64,000 nucleotides of DNA, from NCBI GenBank assembly GCA_963920635.1, contig OY987298.1:64501949-64565948 (forward strand), read 5' to 3'. The notes under the pieces are model-generated. The model was not told where the DNA came from. It searched no databases and saw only the letters and a list, made by a program, of their open reading frames with translations. How positions within the stretch are numbered: the first letter of the stretch is position 1; every line of letters begins with the position of its first letter. Source of the DNA: Pseudeuparius sepicola. Taxonomy: Eukaryota > Arthropoda > Insecta > Coleoptera > Anthribidae. The position numbers and the translations under genes were made by a program. This document shows, piece after piece, positions 21,279-32,144 of this stretch.

Positions 21279-24200
21279 ATATTTTTAAAAAAATTTTGAG
21301 TCTTTATTTTCCAACGTTGTTTATAGATACCTATCCTTCTTTTAGTTTTAAATTTAATACGTATTCTTAGCTTTTAAGTATATTTTCTTTTATATTTTTA
21401 TACACAATAAATATGTTTTATGTATATTTTTGGTTTTTTTCTATCCTCCCTTATAAGTGCAAAAACATGTTGAAACTAAAATGTAATAATAATATAATCC
21501 TAGAGACAAGTATTTCCTGATTTTGTTCTCCTGAGAAACATGTTACAAACTGAAAATATGTTAAAGTGCACCATAAAAAGATAAAGATAAAATGTGTAAG
21601 TATACATTTTTATTAAATAAACCAAAATTCCATTTCTGAATTTCTTACAACAGTACCGATTAAAATAATAAGTCGCTGTTCGAGTCCTATACACAAAGAG
21701 TGAATTGCCCATTTTCTTTAAGACTGTCTCGTTCTGTTGTGTTTGTATAAGTAGGTATTGTTCTCTCAACTTTTTTTCATTCATAAACAGCTCAACTTAT
21801 ATGAAATTTCCACTTTTTCTCTGCATCCAGCATATAATACAAATTTTCAAACCCACATTAACTTTCTAAAACTGCATAAAATTCAATGAGGTTATTCATG
21901 AAAACAGTCGATTCTTATTACGGCATTTTTATCCAGTCACCAGTCACAGTTCGATGTATGAATTTTATTTACAATTCATTGCATGAAGAAAGCATGCATA
22001 TTATGTTACACCTTTTCCCGCGAATGTCTCTACCCACACACATTGTTTATCGCATAAGGCCAAGCGTCGTGACTCAGTCATGGCGATAGAAATATTTTTT
22101 GCCAGCAAAACGGATCAATTTAGCAGTGTAACGTCTGCAAAAAGGACGAAAATCCGTCGAAAATATGAAAAACGATTCCCTTGAAATTGACCAAAAGCTG
22201 GCGCCCATACACCACGTGACGGCGAGTATGCGACGCACCACGTAGCGAGGCATCTCCGGGCAAGTTGACGGCGGCGCGGCGGCCAGATTTCAACAAACGA
22301 AGTGGCGCGCAATGCGTCGAAAGGCCGAGATGCTTCCATCTCGAGCGGCGATTTGCATGTGACGAAACACCGGCGGCTCTCCCACGTGGGTGTATTGAAG
22401 GCATCTCCGTTGGAAATGCCTGATTAGAATCGCAATAGGTACCTTTGTTTACTTTTTACCAGCAAAACGGGTCAATCGGTGTCATCGCTATGTTGTCTGC
22501 TATATTTTTTATTGTAAATTAGGCCATTTTTTTCTTGACCTGAATATTTCTCTGTTTTCGATACGTATTATAGGCTTACTATTCACGTAAGTAAAGTCAA
22601 CAGTGCGTTTTGTATTTTAGTTATTCATTTTTATCCGTCTAAAATATCAAGGAATACCCCCAAAAGCTAGCAAAATGGGCAAACAGTCGATAAAAATTCC
22701 GTTGAATAACTTATTACTACTACCTATGGTGCCTTTTTTATTAATCAGAAGTGTATTATATGAGTGAAAGTATTGTTTTGGTGAAATTTTTATTTTTAAT
22801 TTTTATTATTCATTTTTATTAGTCTAAAATATCAAGGAATACCCCCAAAAGCTAGCAAAATGGGCAAACAGTCGATAAAAATTCCGTTAAATATCTTATT
22901 ATTACTACCTATGGTGCCTTTTTTATTAATCAGAAGTGTATCATATGAGTGAAAGTATTGTTTTGGTGAAATTTTTATTAAATCGGTTTAAAATGAGCGA
23001 TTTCTATGTTTTGAGGTTGTAACTCCTTGTAGGTAATATGCAAACATGATTCAAAAGGAATCCAACTGACCATTATTAAACTACAACTTTTTGTCTAAAC
23101 AATTTTTTTAAAGAGTTTAGCTTCTAAGATTATAAGCTGTTACAATTAACTGTTGATAAACTAAACATATTTTAATCGCATTTACTAAACAATTTAAGCC
23201 AATATTTTTGGATCCTCTAACTTACGACGCAATAATAAGGCTTCACATGATATCTAGAAAATTGCCACTCGCAATATTTTTGATTCTAGATAATCGAGAA
23301 AATTGTCATTATTAAACCTAATTATTAAATTGAGTTGAAAGTCAACGCACAAAGATTGTATGATATTTACTCTCAGGGTCGTTGTCTCAGAATTCTATAA
23401 GAGATTCTTAAGATTTTTTTCCTATTATCTCAATTAGTAACTTATTGAAACTCAATTTACACAAAACCAATTTTCAGAGGACAAAAATCCCTTGAAAATA
23501 TGATTTTTTAAATTTTATAACGTTCAGTATTTTTTATTTTGGTTATATAGTTACCACCTAGCTTGACCCAGAGAAACTGAATTTTACACAAGAACAATTT
23601 TCAGAGGATAAAAATCCGTTGAAAATATGATTTTTTAAATTTTATAACGTTCAGTATTTTTTATTTTGGTTATGTAGTAGCTTGACCCAGATGGAATTTT
23701 TCTTTTCATCACATTCTGTTCTAACGGGAAGCGTTTATGATGTTGTCTCGGTCTATTGAACAACTATTCTAAAATAACCCAACCTGTATAAAACATAAAA
23801 TGGGACAGCCACATCACTACTTTTTTTGCCTTGTATATTTCCAAACTGGCTGTTAGATGTGTTTCTCACCTTAAAAAATTAAAGCCAATATTTTTTTTTG
23901 GACCCTCAAACTTGCAACACAATTAGGTTTCACATCTCTGGCATATTTCTCATTTATTTTATATATACGTAGGTATAAGTTTCATTGTTTAATAAAACCA
24001 ACTCGGCACTTTTCACGTCCTATGCGTCGCACTTGCTTCAGTAGATTCTCGGTCGTGGCCACAGATAAAGACTCTATCGAGGCGTTGTAATAAATATATG
24101 AAAAGTCTGAGTTTCGTGTTTGTTTTTCTTTGGAAAGATGGAAGTGTATCAGTACCTACTTCAGTATAATAGATAGGCGTAGTTCAGTGAAATTTTGGAT

Positions 24201-24571
24201 TACGGCAGTACCTATCTATGGAATTTGAACGGTTACTGGTTGTTTTTCCCGTGAAAATGACTGTGCCGTTAGAAAAATGATGTTTGGTTATATCTGATAG
24301 CTCGGGGATGTTTATTTTACTGTCTGGGGCATTAGATGTAACCTGATTTCTTTTTATACATCATCAAGAATCTTTCGGTGAGTTGTATTTTGTTTTCTTA
24401 TCTCTAGGGTATTTTTTTTATGTACTTGCGTCGCATTTTGAAACCTATATCGTAAAACCGGTGGTGGCACCCTGTGTTTAAAAACTATACTTCGAAAAAA
24501 CATCTTGTCTGATCCAACTTTGTTATCATTTTCGTAAATGGGGTAAACAAATTAAACGTTAGCAATTATAT

Positions 24572-24950
24572 TTGTATCAAAAAAAATTTTGTCGAAAAAG
24601 AATTTGGCAAAAAAAAAATTGGCAAAAAAAAATTCGACAAAAAAAAATTTGGCAAAAAAAATGTCAAAAAAAATTTTACAAAAAAAAATTTTGACAAAAA
24701 AAATTTTGACAAAAAAAAAATTTGGCAAAAAAAAATTTTGACAAAAAAAATTTTGACAAAAAAAAAATTTGGCAAAAAAAAAATTTGGCAAAAAAAAATT
24801 TGGCAAAAAAAAATTTGGCAAAAAAAAATTTGGCAAACAAATATTTTGGCAAAAAAAATTGTCAAAAAAAAAAATTTGACAAAAAAAAATTTTGACAAAA
24901 AAAAAATTTTGGCAAAAAACTTCTACAAAAAATCACAAAAAATTTTCACC
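24572..24950. repeat. (TTTGGCAAAAAAA)n minisatellite, right arm
   Basis: Counterpart of 16,998-17,370 with unequal unit order, including extra TTTTGACAAAAAAA units around 24,735-24,760. The differences show that simple repeats diverge between arms that are otherwise nearly identical. Confidence 0.9.
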
Positions 24951-26018
24951 TGTCTGAATGACAGTCGGTCCTCCGCCTATTAAGATATAGCTTTTACTTC
25001 CTTTATATAAGTTTTCGTTTCCAAGATATCAAGCGGTTTATAAATGGGACAGCTGGTATATTTACATTTTTTTCTTTCTTTTGCTCATGTAATCCTTGGG
25101 AATTTTTTTACGAAAGGTTTCCAAATATCTAGCTGTTTAAAAATGGGACAGCTGGTATATACTTACTTGCATCTTGGAGCACTCGAACTGATACGTGGAA
25201 TCACGCACCCTTCTTATAGGCCATTATTTGTCGACTAAGGTTTTTTTTTGTCTGGTCAGCAGAGCCGCGTTTGCCTACCAAGGTTTTTTCCTAACCTTAT
25301 ATATTTTTTGAATCCACCGGTATAAAATATCGTCATTATTTCCTTCTGTGGGGAACTAAAAAATATTTACTTTCAAATAAGGTTGAGGAAACCGGTATTT
25401 AAAAAAGTAATAACCCCTAAAATTTTTCCAAACGAGATGAACTGAAACAGCTAGGATGTATAAAATGGGACAGCCGCGCAATTACCTTTTTCGGTCTTGT
25501 GTATATTTTACTGGAATAAATAATTATTTCCAATTTTTTTTTGGTACAACCTCTACATCGTATTTTTTTTACTGAAATTTTTTCATCATTTTTTTCCAAG
25601 TGAAACTGACGTTATTTTTACCTTTACATATATTTTCACCGGTATACAAAACTTATTCGAAAATTCTACCTACATTTTCACGTCTTGGATTTTTTTTTAC
25701 AGATTTTGTTCAAACAAAATTTCCTATGTTATCTGGGGCCTTCCGACTAACTATTATAATAACTGTTTTTATCAGTCACTCGAAAAAATTCTATCTGCAC
25801 TTGTATATAGAACATTCGTCTGAGTCTTGTCTTGTACATTTCACCGTCAAAAAATGAAAATTTCCCAAAATGTTATCGGGATTATAGGATCAGGACCTTT
25901 TTAAAATTACATTTTTTGAATAAAAAATTTTCAAAATTTTTCGAATTTTCATAGGTATCAAAAGTGCGGAACTGCGCATGCGCGAAACGCGTGCAAGGGG
26001 GAAGGGTGGATTTTGTTC

Positions 26019-26082
26019 GGGCAACTACATGCCAGTCGGACGGAGGCCTTCGGCCTCCGTTCCTCCTGGCACATAGTTGCCC
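26019..26082. repeat. 64-bp hairpin, complete only in the right arm
   Basis: GGGCAACTACATGCCAG pairs with CTGGCACATAGTTGCCC around the inner stem GGAGGCCTTCGGCCTCC. In the left arm the counterpart stops at GTGCCAGG and lacks the second GGGCAAC side. This points to a loss on the left rather than a gain on the right. Confidence 0.75.
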
Positions 26083-26844
26083 ACCCGCCACCCCCCCCCC
26101 CCCACCCCGGGGTAGACTAAGTCCACCCCCCCAAGGGGTGGCCCCAAAATCGATTGCGCTATATGAGGATTTTTTCCGATCAGCCGATCAGAAGATATAT
26201 TTGGAAATCACGATATACCTGCATCAGCAGAAAATCCGAGCCCCTGACGTACTAATTGTTTACGTTGTACATCGCATCATATACGGTTCCACGTGGTTTC
26301 TTATTTACCATAATGTATCACATTTCCTGATACCAAGGAGTCTACCTCGGATTTCCACGTGTCTAGTTGAAGATTCCGGCCTAAATCGTTTGCGTTACAT
26401 GCTGATTTTCCCAAATTTTCCGTTTATTATTCTATCTGCAATTTTTTCAGATTTTTTTATTTAGAAGATAATTGGGTGAAATTTGTAGCCTATTGTTCTA
26501 TATGCGGTTTCAGCAAAATCGCTGAGTGCTCGACCAAACAAAGCAGGCGTCTGTCGTGAACTATTCCACGTGTTTTCTCTTACTATATATTTACTATGCG
26601 GTCACGCGTTCGCAGCGAGTAACCCGATGCGACGCAACAGCTGAGTTATAATTTTGTGTACTTGAACAATTCGGGGTTTATTTGCACAAATAAATTAAAA
26701 ATTATGGTTCATAAGATCACAAACGCAGACCTTATCGATAACAATTTTATTAGACTTTTTTTTTCATTATTAGCCATTACTTGACATAACCTACAATTTT
26801 CCAAATTTATGTGTATAAGTTAAGAATCACCCTGTATACACATA
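26076..26844. other. 769-bp segment present only in the right arm
   Basis: Bounded by the direct repeat ACATA (26,071-26,075 and 26,840-26,844); the left arm has a single ACATA at the junction (complement of 15,905-15,909). It starts with a C-rich tract and contains TTCCACGTG three times (26,287, 26,353 and 26,564). It ends AGAATCACCCTGTATAC, which resembles the end of a CAGGGTG-type element. A 166-codon frame enters it from the hairpin but has no recognisable motif. Confidence 0.75.
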
Positions 26845-26976
26845 ACAGTGGAATAGAGTGATATTATTGCTTAGAGTGAGAGTTTTATTATAATATGATG
26901 CTTCAGGTGTTTTCCCTTCAACACAAAGATTCTTATAAAAAAACACAACAAAAGATTTTTAAACGTTTATTAAAAA

Positions 26977-27099
26977 TTAATTGTGTAAGTCAATATGTTT
27001 TATCTTCATTTTAATTTCATATAACATAAGTTCATATTTCAATGCTTCTAAATTCTTCAAATATTGTTGCAGTTTTCTTCTGTACTCCAGCTTCGTCAT
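26977..27099 (-). CDS. 40-residue overlapping ORF, right copy
   Basis: Minus-strand counterpart of 15,651-15,773. The ATGA overlap with the 102-residue ORF and the downstream AATAAA (complement at 26,966-26,971) are both kept. Basic, Leu/Lys/Tyr-rich; function unknown. Confidence 0.5.
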   Translation of the reverse strand: MTKLEYRRKLQQYLKNLEALKYELMLYEIKMKIKHIDLHN

Positions 27100-27404
27100 G
27101 GTTCTACAATAAATTCGATATTTGTAGATCGGCCGACGGGTCCAAGACTCTTCATGTAATACCTCCTTCCGTTACCGATATCCCTATTAATTTCTTCGAT
27201 CCGTTGGGGCGTAAACTCGGCCGTGTATCGTTGCGGCAGCACCGTCTTAAATTCTTCGAACTCTACGTAGACCTTCTCTCCGTATTGCGTGTTCACTTTG
27301 TCCACGCTCGTGATTTGAAAATTTTCATCCACGTCCATATTTTGAACGCTTTCGAATTTCTTGACGATCAAATTCTTGTTCAGGTGATTCAGGAACGACT
27401 GCAT
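27096..27404 (-). CDS. 102-residue protein of the Polinton-like element, right copy
   Basis: Minus-strand counterpart of 15,346-15,654, identical except for one residue (Phe instead of Val at position 29). Start, stop, upstream TATATAT (near 27,475) and the GC-rich tip are conserved. Each end of the element therefore carries an inward-reading copy with its own promoter. Function is unknown, with only an OB-fold-like appearance in the central VNTQYGEKVYVEFEEF segment. Confidence 0.7.
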   Translation of the reverse strand: MQSFLNHLNKNLIVKKFESVQNMDVDENFQITSVDKVNTQYGEKVYVEFEEFKTVLPQRYTAEFTPQRIEEINRDIGNGRRYYMKSLGPVGRSTNIEFIVEP

Positions 27405-27749
27405 TTTGAACTCGGCAAATCAGACTGTGGGAAATTGTAAGTGTATATAACGGGAAAACTGCTCTTGCGCACGAATATATAGACCTCACCCCACCAAGCC
27501 GTTGGAGTGGGGGTTGCCCCGTCGTTGGAGTGGGGGGGGGGTCAACTGGGGGTCACACGTGGCCCAAAGGTCAAAGGTTAACCTATCAGGATCTAGGGGT
27601 CAACTGGGGTCATCCGGTGACGTCACGTGACCTCGGGCATGACGTAGCCACTTTGCTCCCGTGACCTCGGGCCGTAGGGGACTCTCTGGATCAAGGGGTC
27701 AACTGAGGTCAAAGTGAGCCCGTACTCTCTTTGTATTACTACTAATGGC

Positions 27750-29912
27750 ATAATAGAAAACTTAATTTTTTTGTATTTTTTTATTATGCGACCCCATTAA
27801 AATTTTATTGTATTGTATTCAGAAAGTTCGAATGTATCAACTTTCACCAACAAAGTATATGCGGTGCCATTTAAAAAAATTAAATCGGTTACCATGGCAA
27901 CCACAGTTTCTGTGCTACGAAAGATTGCTTGATATCACTAAACGGGAAATAATTTCCCCCAACACTTTTATTAAAACATGTTTTTGATATGAGGAATATT
28001 TTAAGAGATATAAGCAATATTCCACAATTTCTCTCCACACTGTATAGTAAAAGATACTGTCAATATTATGTTTTAAAAAGTAAATTTGAACTAAAAAAAC
28101 TTGTCTAAAAACAAAAAAACTAAGGACGGTAGACACACGGTCAATGCGAATTTTATTTTTATTTTTTGAAGTTCTGTCTGCTCAATTATGCCAGGTTTTT
28201 CTGAAACACCCCGTATAACTTTCAGTTCCAGAAGTACGAAAAATATTGTACCTATAATATACCTTGCAACTCAAGCAGTATTCAGTAGTCTTAATCCCTC
28301 AGGTAAATTATGGATCGACCTTCTGGATTAAAAGTACTACTTCAGTTCCGCAGTACAATATAATATCAGCGTTTAGATAATATTATACTATAATGACAAG
28401 CAGGGTGTTTACTTTTATCTTGTACACTAGAAGGTAATCTGTCCTATAGGGATCTCTGAAACCGTTACTACCTGTAGTATACGTGCACATCGTTAATTTT
28501 GATCCTGCAATTATTTTTCTTGCACTTATATTACGATTTCTAAGATATACAGGGTGTCCGCAAATTACACCGACAACGCTGGACAGATGAAGGGAAAAAA
28601 AAAACTTTTTTAAATAAGCATATCACTATTTTAGGCAAAAACGGCACAATTTATTTCGAAAAACCTTGACCTACTACGACAAATTTTGGCTCCAAAATTA
28701 GAGAAATCATATAGGCCATTTTTTATAAAAATGTTGACTACGCCACTGGATTGGGCCTCCCAACGGGTTGGTACCAAATTTTGTTAAATATATTGAACAA
28801 TAAAAGTTCAGAAACTAATGAAAATCGCCGTTTAATTATACCCATGTTACCTGACTGGCTTAAATCAAGTTGCATGTGGATTAAAAACAATTAAAATTGT
28901 AACTTACTGCATTACAAGTAAGAGTAATATCTAGGTATATCTAAATACAAAAACCCTAAATTACGTTAGTATTTTTTTTATTATTTAAAATAACAATTTT
29001 GGATTAGCTATTTGACATTCGATTAAGTGTATTTATACCATTTATTTTCAAATTTTGCAAGCCTGCTGTGTCTACGTTAATTTAAAGTCATAATTGATTA
29101 TTTATTTCCATGGGTAACTAGATCTTACACCAATCAAAAATATTATAATAATTTTTCTCAAATTTTTAGTAAGTACAGAGCATACTGATGAGTATGACAT
29201 ATCAAATTAAGTGGAATATTTCGCTTTATAAAATATGCGTTATTAAATTTTTTCCAAATAATTTAATTTTTGATCCGAAGAGAACCCAAATTTAGTCTTA
29301 TCGAATATTTTAAAACTGATTTAACAGTTGGCTTCCAACAGTTCTTGCAAATAATTTTTAGATATGTTAAAATCATTTTTGTGTACCTCTAGAAGTAAGA
29401 AGTTACACCGGTTTAAAAATCCTTATTTTTTTATTTTTGGCCATAGTTTTCGTAGGTGGCCATGAACAGCAACTTTCAATACGACAAAAGAAGTCCGCCC
29501 AGAAGAGATACCTATCGATTGCACCCGCGACCGATTTTGTCTGTCAAAAAACACCCGAGATATTTTGAGTCCACTTATGCTAGGTTTGCTTTGCAAGTCC
29601 CAGATTCAATGTACTACTCTATTAGTAGTTCTAATAAGTAGAGGGGGAAGTAGGGAGACAGACGGTGGGGGTGACACGGCGCCCGCAGTGCGGGCGAGAT
29701 CATCCGCTTGATGATTCCGATTGGCTCCTACGCTTCAAAATCCCCACTTTTAGTCCCACGCCGCCCCCCCCCCCGGCGGGCCTCTTCCCCTGATGCTTTC
29801 TCTCTACTTATTAGTAATATTATAGCCGGACTTGCAAATAAAACCTGTTTATACGGTAGGTATATAGGTACCACTGATACACTGAATACAATTTTTCAGT
29901 TTGTGACAATTG
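27750..29912. other. 2.2 kb with only element ends
   Basis: No gene recognised. AAACACCCCGTATA near 28,205 and TATACAGGGTGTCCGCAAAT at 28,552 are isolated ends of CAGGGTG-type elements without visible partners. Around 29,620-29,830 a GC-rich block (GCCCGCAGTGCGGGC hairpin) lies between inverted CTAATAAGTAGAG motifs, possibly a short MITE. The 61- and 74-codon frames here have no recognisable features. Confidence 0.45.
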
Positions 29913-30450
29913 TACAGGGTGATCATTTTTAGACGCCAGCCACTCTTGGTGAAAAACAGTCAAAAATATTGAGATATTATAAGTACCTATATGGGAGATG
30001 ATATAGAGTGTATAAAGGAATAATATTAAAGTGGAGGTTTAAAAAATCAAAGCCGGTCCTGGATTTGCATGTTGACAACGGTAAGAAGGTCAGAAGACGC
30101 GGTTTCAAAGTTTCAAGATCTTTCAAACAAATAAACATCATCAAAAAAGTTAATATTTTAATATGTTTTTGAAGAATAACTTTTTAACGGAAGAGAATAA
30201 AGAAAAATGACATTAATGAAAAATATTCAGAAAAATAAGGGCTTTCGAACGATCTAACAAAAGTGGTATGTTGGTGGGAAAAATATTTCTTGTCGTCGCG
30301 ACGCCTTGCGTCGTATTTGCAAAGAGTCGTTAAATAGGCCAATTTATTTCTTTATACACCCTATATCATCTCACATATATAATATCTCCATATCTTCGAC
30401 CTTTTTCCACCAACAGAGGCTGGGCGTCTTATAATTATTGATGTCCTGTA
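29913..30450. mobile_element. foldback MITE, 538 bp, TA-flanked
   Basis: TA at 29,913 and 30,449. Ends CAGGGTGATCATTTTTAGAC and (complemented) CAGGACATCAATAATTATAA; the arms pair over about 115 bp through GATGATATAG(A/G)GTGTATAAAG. The interior carries CGTCGCGACGCCTTGCGTCG (30,293-30,312), a motif shared with the 3' parts of the elements at 53.8 and 58.7 kb, so this is probably a deletion derivative of a related family. Confidence 0.8.
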
Positions 30451-31324
30451 CTCATAGTTATGTTACTAAGTATATCGACACCAATTCGGTGCCAATTGTT
30501 ATAACTGACAAACGTTCATTTAAATAATGCTTTTTCCAAAACGTGTTAAAGCACGTCCACTGAAGTTTTATAATTTTGCCATATGACAGAATTTGGCATA
30601 TTCCTAAAGTCCTGGTCGCGTTCTGTTCTCACGTTGGGTTACAGACTGACCGTATCTAGCAACCACAATTACGATGTCACATAGATCACCTATTTTCTTA
30701 TTTTCGTGTGACATATTAGATATTAAAATAATTATGGGTCTTGACGAGGCCTACGATAAAGACAGGTTACATGTCATTTGTCACATAACTGCTTGGGTTT
30801 TGAGAAGTTTTTAAATGTTTAAAGTGTTTTTAAACGTCTTCGTTTATATTTTAGAAACAAGTTCGTGTCTAGTGTGCGTGTGTCCTGGCGGAGGGGAACC
30901 GCCCAGGTGTTATTATGGCCTCCAAGTGGGAGCCGTGCCGTCCAGGAGTATTGGTGCCGCTCGCGCCGACGCGTGAGCGCTGCAAGGGGAATTCTCCCCC
31001 CGGAATGGACAGTAGAGCCTGAGACACAGACGGGTGAACTGCTTACGAGAGATCCGCGAGTTCAGACTGTCCGGGTGGCTGGAAGCCGTTCCCGTTGACC
31101 ACGTTCGGGTTTGTGTATTTTGTATTCACCATTCACCTTGCGCGAAATAAATCAGTGTTGTAACGTACTCGAGGATTTTCGTTCTCGACCCACGGCCTGA
31201 TACGGTTTTTATTGGGCCCTTCAGGTAACCGACCAACTAAGACCTCGTCAATATTTACAGTATACTGAGGTGATTTTTCATTTTCATTTTGTAAAAAATA
31301 AACTAATTACCAAATATTGTGTCT
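30451..31324. other. no gene; shared fragment and possible LTR-like GC-rich block
   Basis: 30,760-30,835 repeats part of the interior of the foldback at 13.6-13.74 kb. The GC-rich block 30,865-31,220 contains AATAAATCAGTGTTGTAACG and ends TTTTATTGGGCCCTTCAGG, which could be the 3' portion of a retrotransposon LTR with its following primer-binding region. I found no partner LTR, so this stays tentative. Confidence 0.35.
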
Positions 31325-31700
31325 GTTTATATCTATGAATAAAGAACCCCAGGAAGGAGTAAATTTGGGCTTTACGGAGGACCGGTCCAGTTTCTGCATA
31401 CGGCTGCATGCCGTTTCCGGTTTACAAAAGTACTTACCGATGGAATGTTCCCCCAAACATTTTGTTCTGGTAGTCACGGAATTGCCGCAGGCTGCACAGC
31501 TAACCATAATAGATCTCCAAAAAGTACTTATCGAAGAAGTACACAAATATCTAATAGCACAAACCACCGTGACAACTTTCAAATATAAAAATATTTTGTC
31601 AAAATTCAGTCTCCATACCGGGCGATTTCCGTCGCACGTATTTTATAATGCCCATAGAGCTTTCGCTCCTTCCTGGGGTTCTTTATTCATTGGTTTATAT
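31325..31700. mobile_element. hAT-type MITE, 360 bp, 8-bp TSD GTTTATAT
   Basis: GTTTATAT at 31,325-31,332 and 31,693-31,700 flanks an element with ends CTATGAATAAAGAACCCCAG and (complemented) CAATGAATAAAGAACCCCAG. The inverted repeat continues through GAAGGAG. An 8-bp duplication with a CAATG-like terminus fits the hAT superfamily. One 138-codon frame crosses the whole element but spans both terminal repeats, so it is unlikely to be a real gene. Confidence 0.88.
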
Positions 31701-32144
31701 TATATTTATACATATTACAAAAGCCCGGAATAAAATGTCACCATAACAACATTTCTTTTGCCTCGGGATGAAAATTTGCGCCAAAAATGGATTCGTCAAA
31801 TTCCAACTGAGATTTAATTTCCAAAAAACCCTTAAGTATGTGTGGCTAACACATTTTCAAGAAAGTGAACAATTATAAAGTGGACAAATGTGTTGTGGGA
31901 GGAAAATACCTAAGCTAAAAGAAGGTGCTGTCCCAACAATTTTTGAGAATGTGACAAAATATTTGAGTGCAGTGCCGTTTAACTCTCAGCCCAAAACAGC
32001 TGAGGCAGGTTGAAAATTTTGAAAAAACAATTATTAGAGAAAGCCTGTATGCACAAAACCAATAATGTATTAGATGAAAGAAAACTCGCCAAATTGTTGC
32101 GAAATTTGTTTTTCCACTTATCTCCAAAAATGCCTTTTATTATA
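31701..32144. other. no recognisable gene
   Basis: AT-rich, with fragments that read like the middle of a decayed protein (QQLLEKACMHKTNNVLDERK near 32,025) but no family I can name. Confidence 0.35.

Larger units (their letters stand above)
21279..27743 (-). repeat. right arm (6,465 bp) of the giant inverted repeat
   Basis: Reverse complement of the left arm. It repeats, inward-out, the AT-rich segment, the CpG block (22,174-22,407), tandem duplications, the minisatellite (24,572-24,950), the CTGTCCCATTT region, the two-ORF unit and the GC-rich tip. It differs mainly by a 769-bp segment at 26,076-26,844 and by indels in the minisatellite. Confidence 0.9.
15001..27749. mobile_element. Polinton-like giant foldback element with 6-bp TSD
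   Basis: AATGGC at 15,001-15,006 and 27,744-27,749 flanks a 12,737-bp element that begins AGTAGTAATACAAAGAGAG and ends with the exact complement (...CT). AG/CT ends with a 6-bp duplication are the hallmark of Maverick/Polinton integration. Unlike a normal Polinton, 95% of this element is inverted repeat: left arm 15,007-20,665, right arm 21,279-27,743, loop 20,666-21,278. The arms appear about 98-99% identical outside simple repeats; the 102-residue ORF differs at one residue between arms. I see no polymerase B, integrase, protease, packaging ATPase or capsid frame. It is either a non-autonomous derivative or a lineage with different coding content. Confidence 0.85.

Noticed and set aside
25964..26464. 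166-codon frame crossing the hairpin into the right-arm-only segment
   Set aside because: It starts inside the hairpin and runs through a C-rich tract giving a proline run; no homologous frame in the other arm and no domain recognised.
15007..27743. Giant palindrome as an assembly or library fold-back artefact
   Set aside because: The arms differ by a 769-bp segment, by minisatellite structure and by point changes; a unique loop separates them and a 6-bp target duplication flanks the whole. These are not expected of a read artefact.
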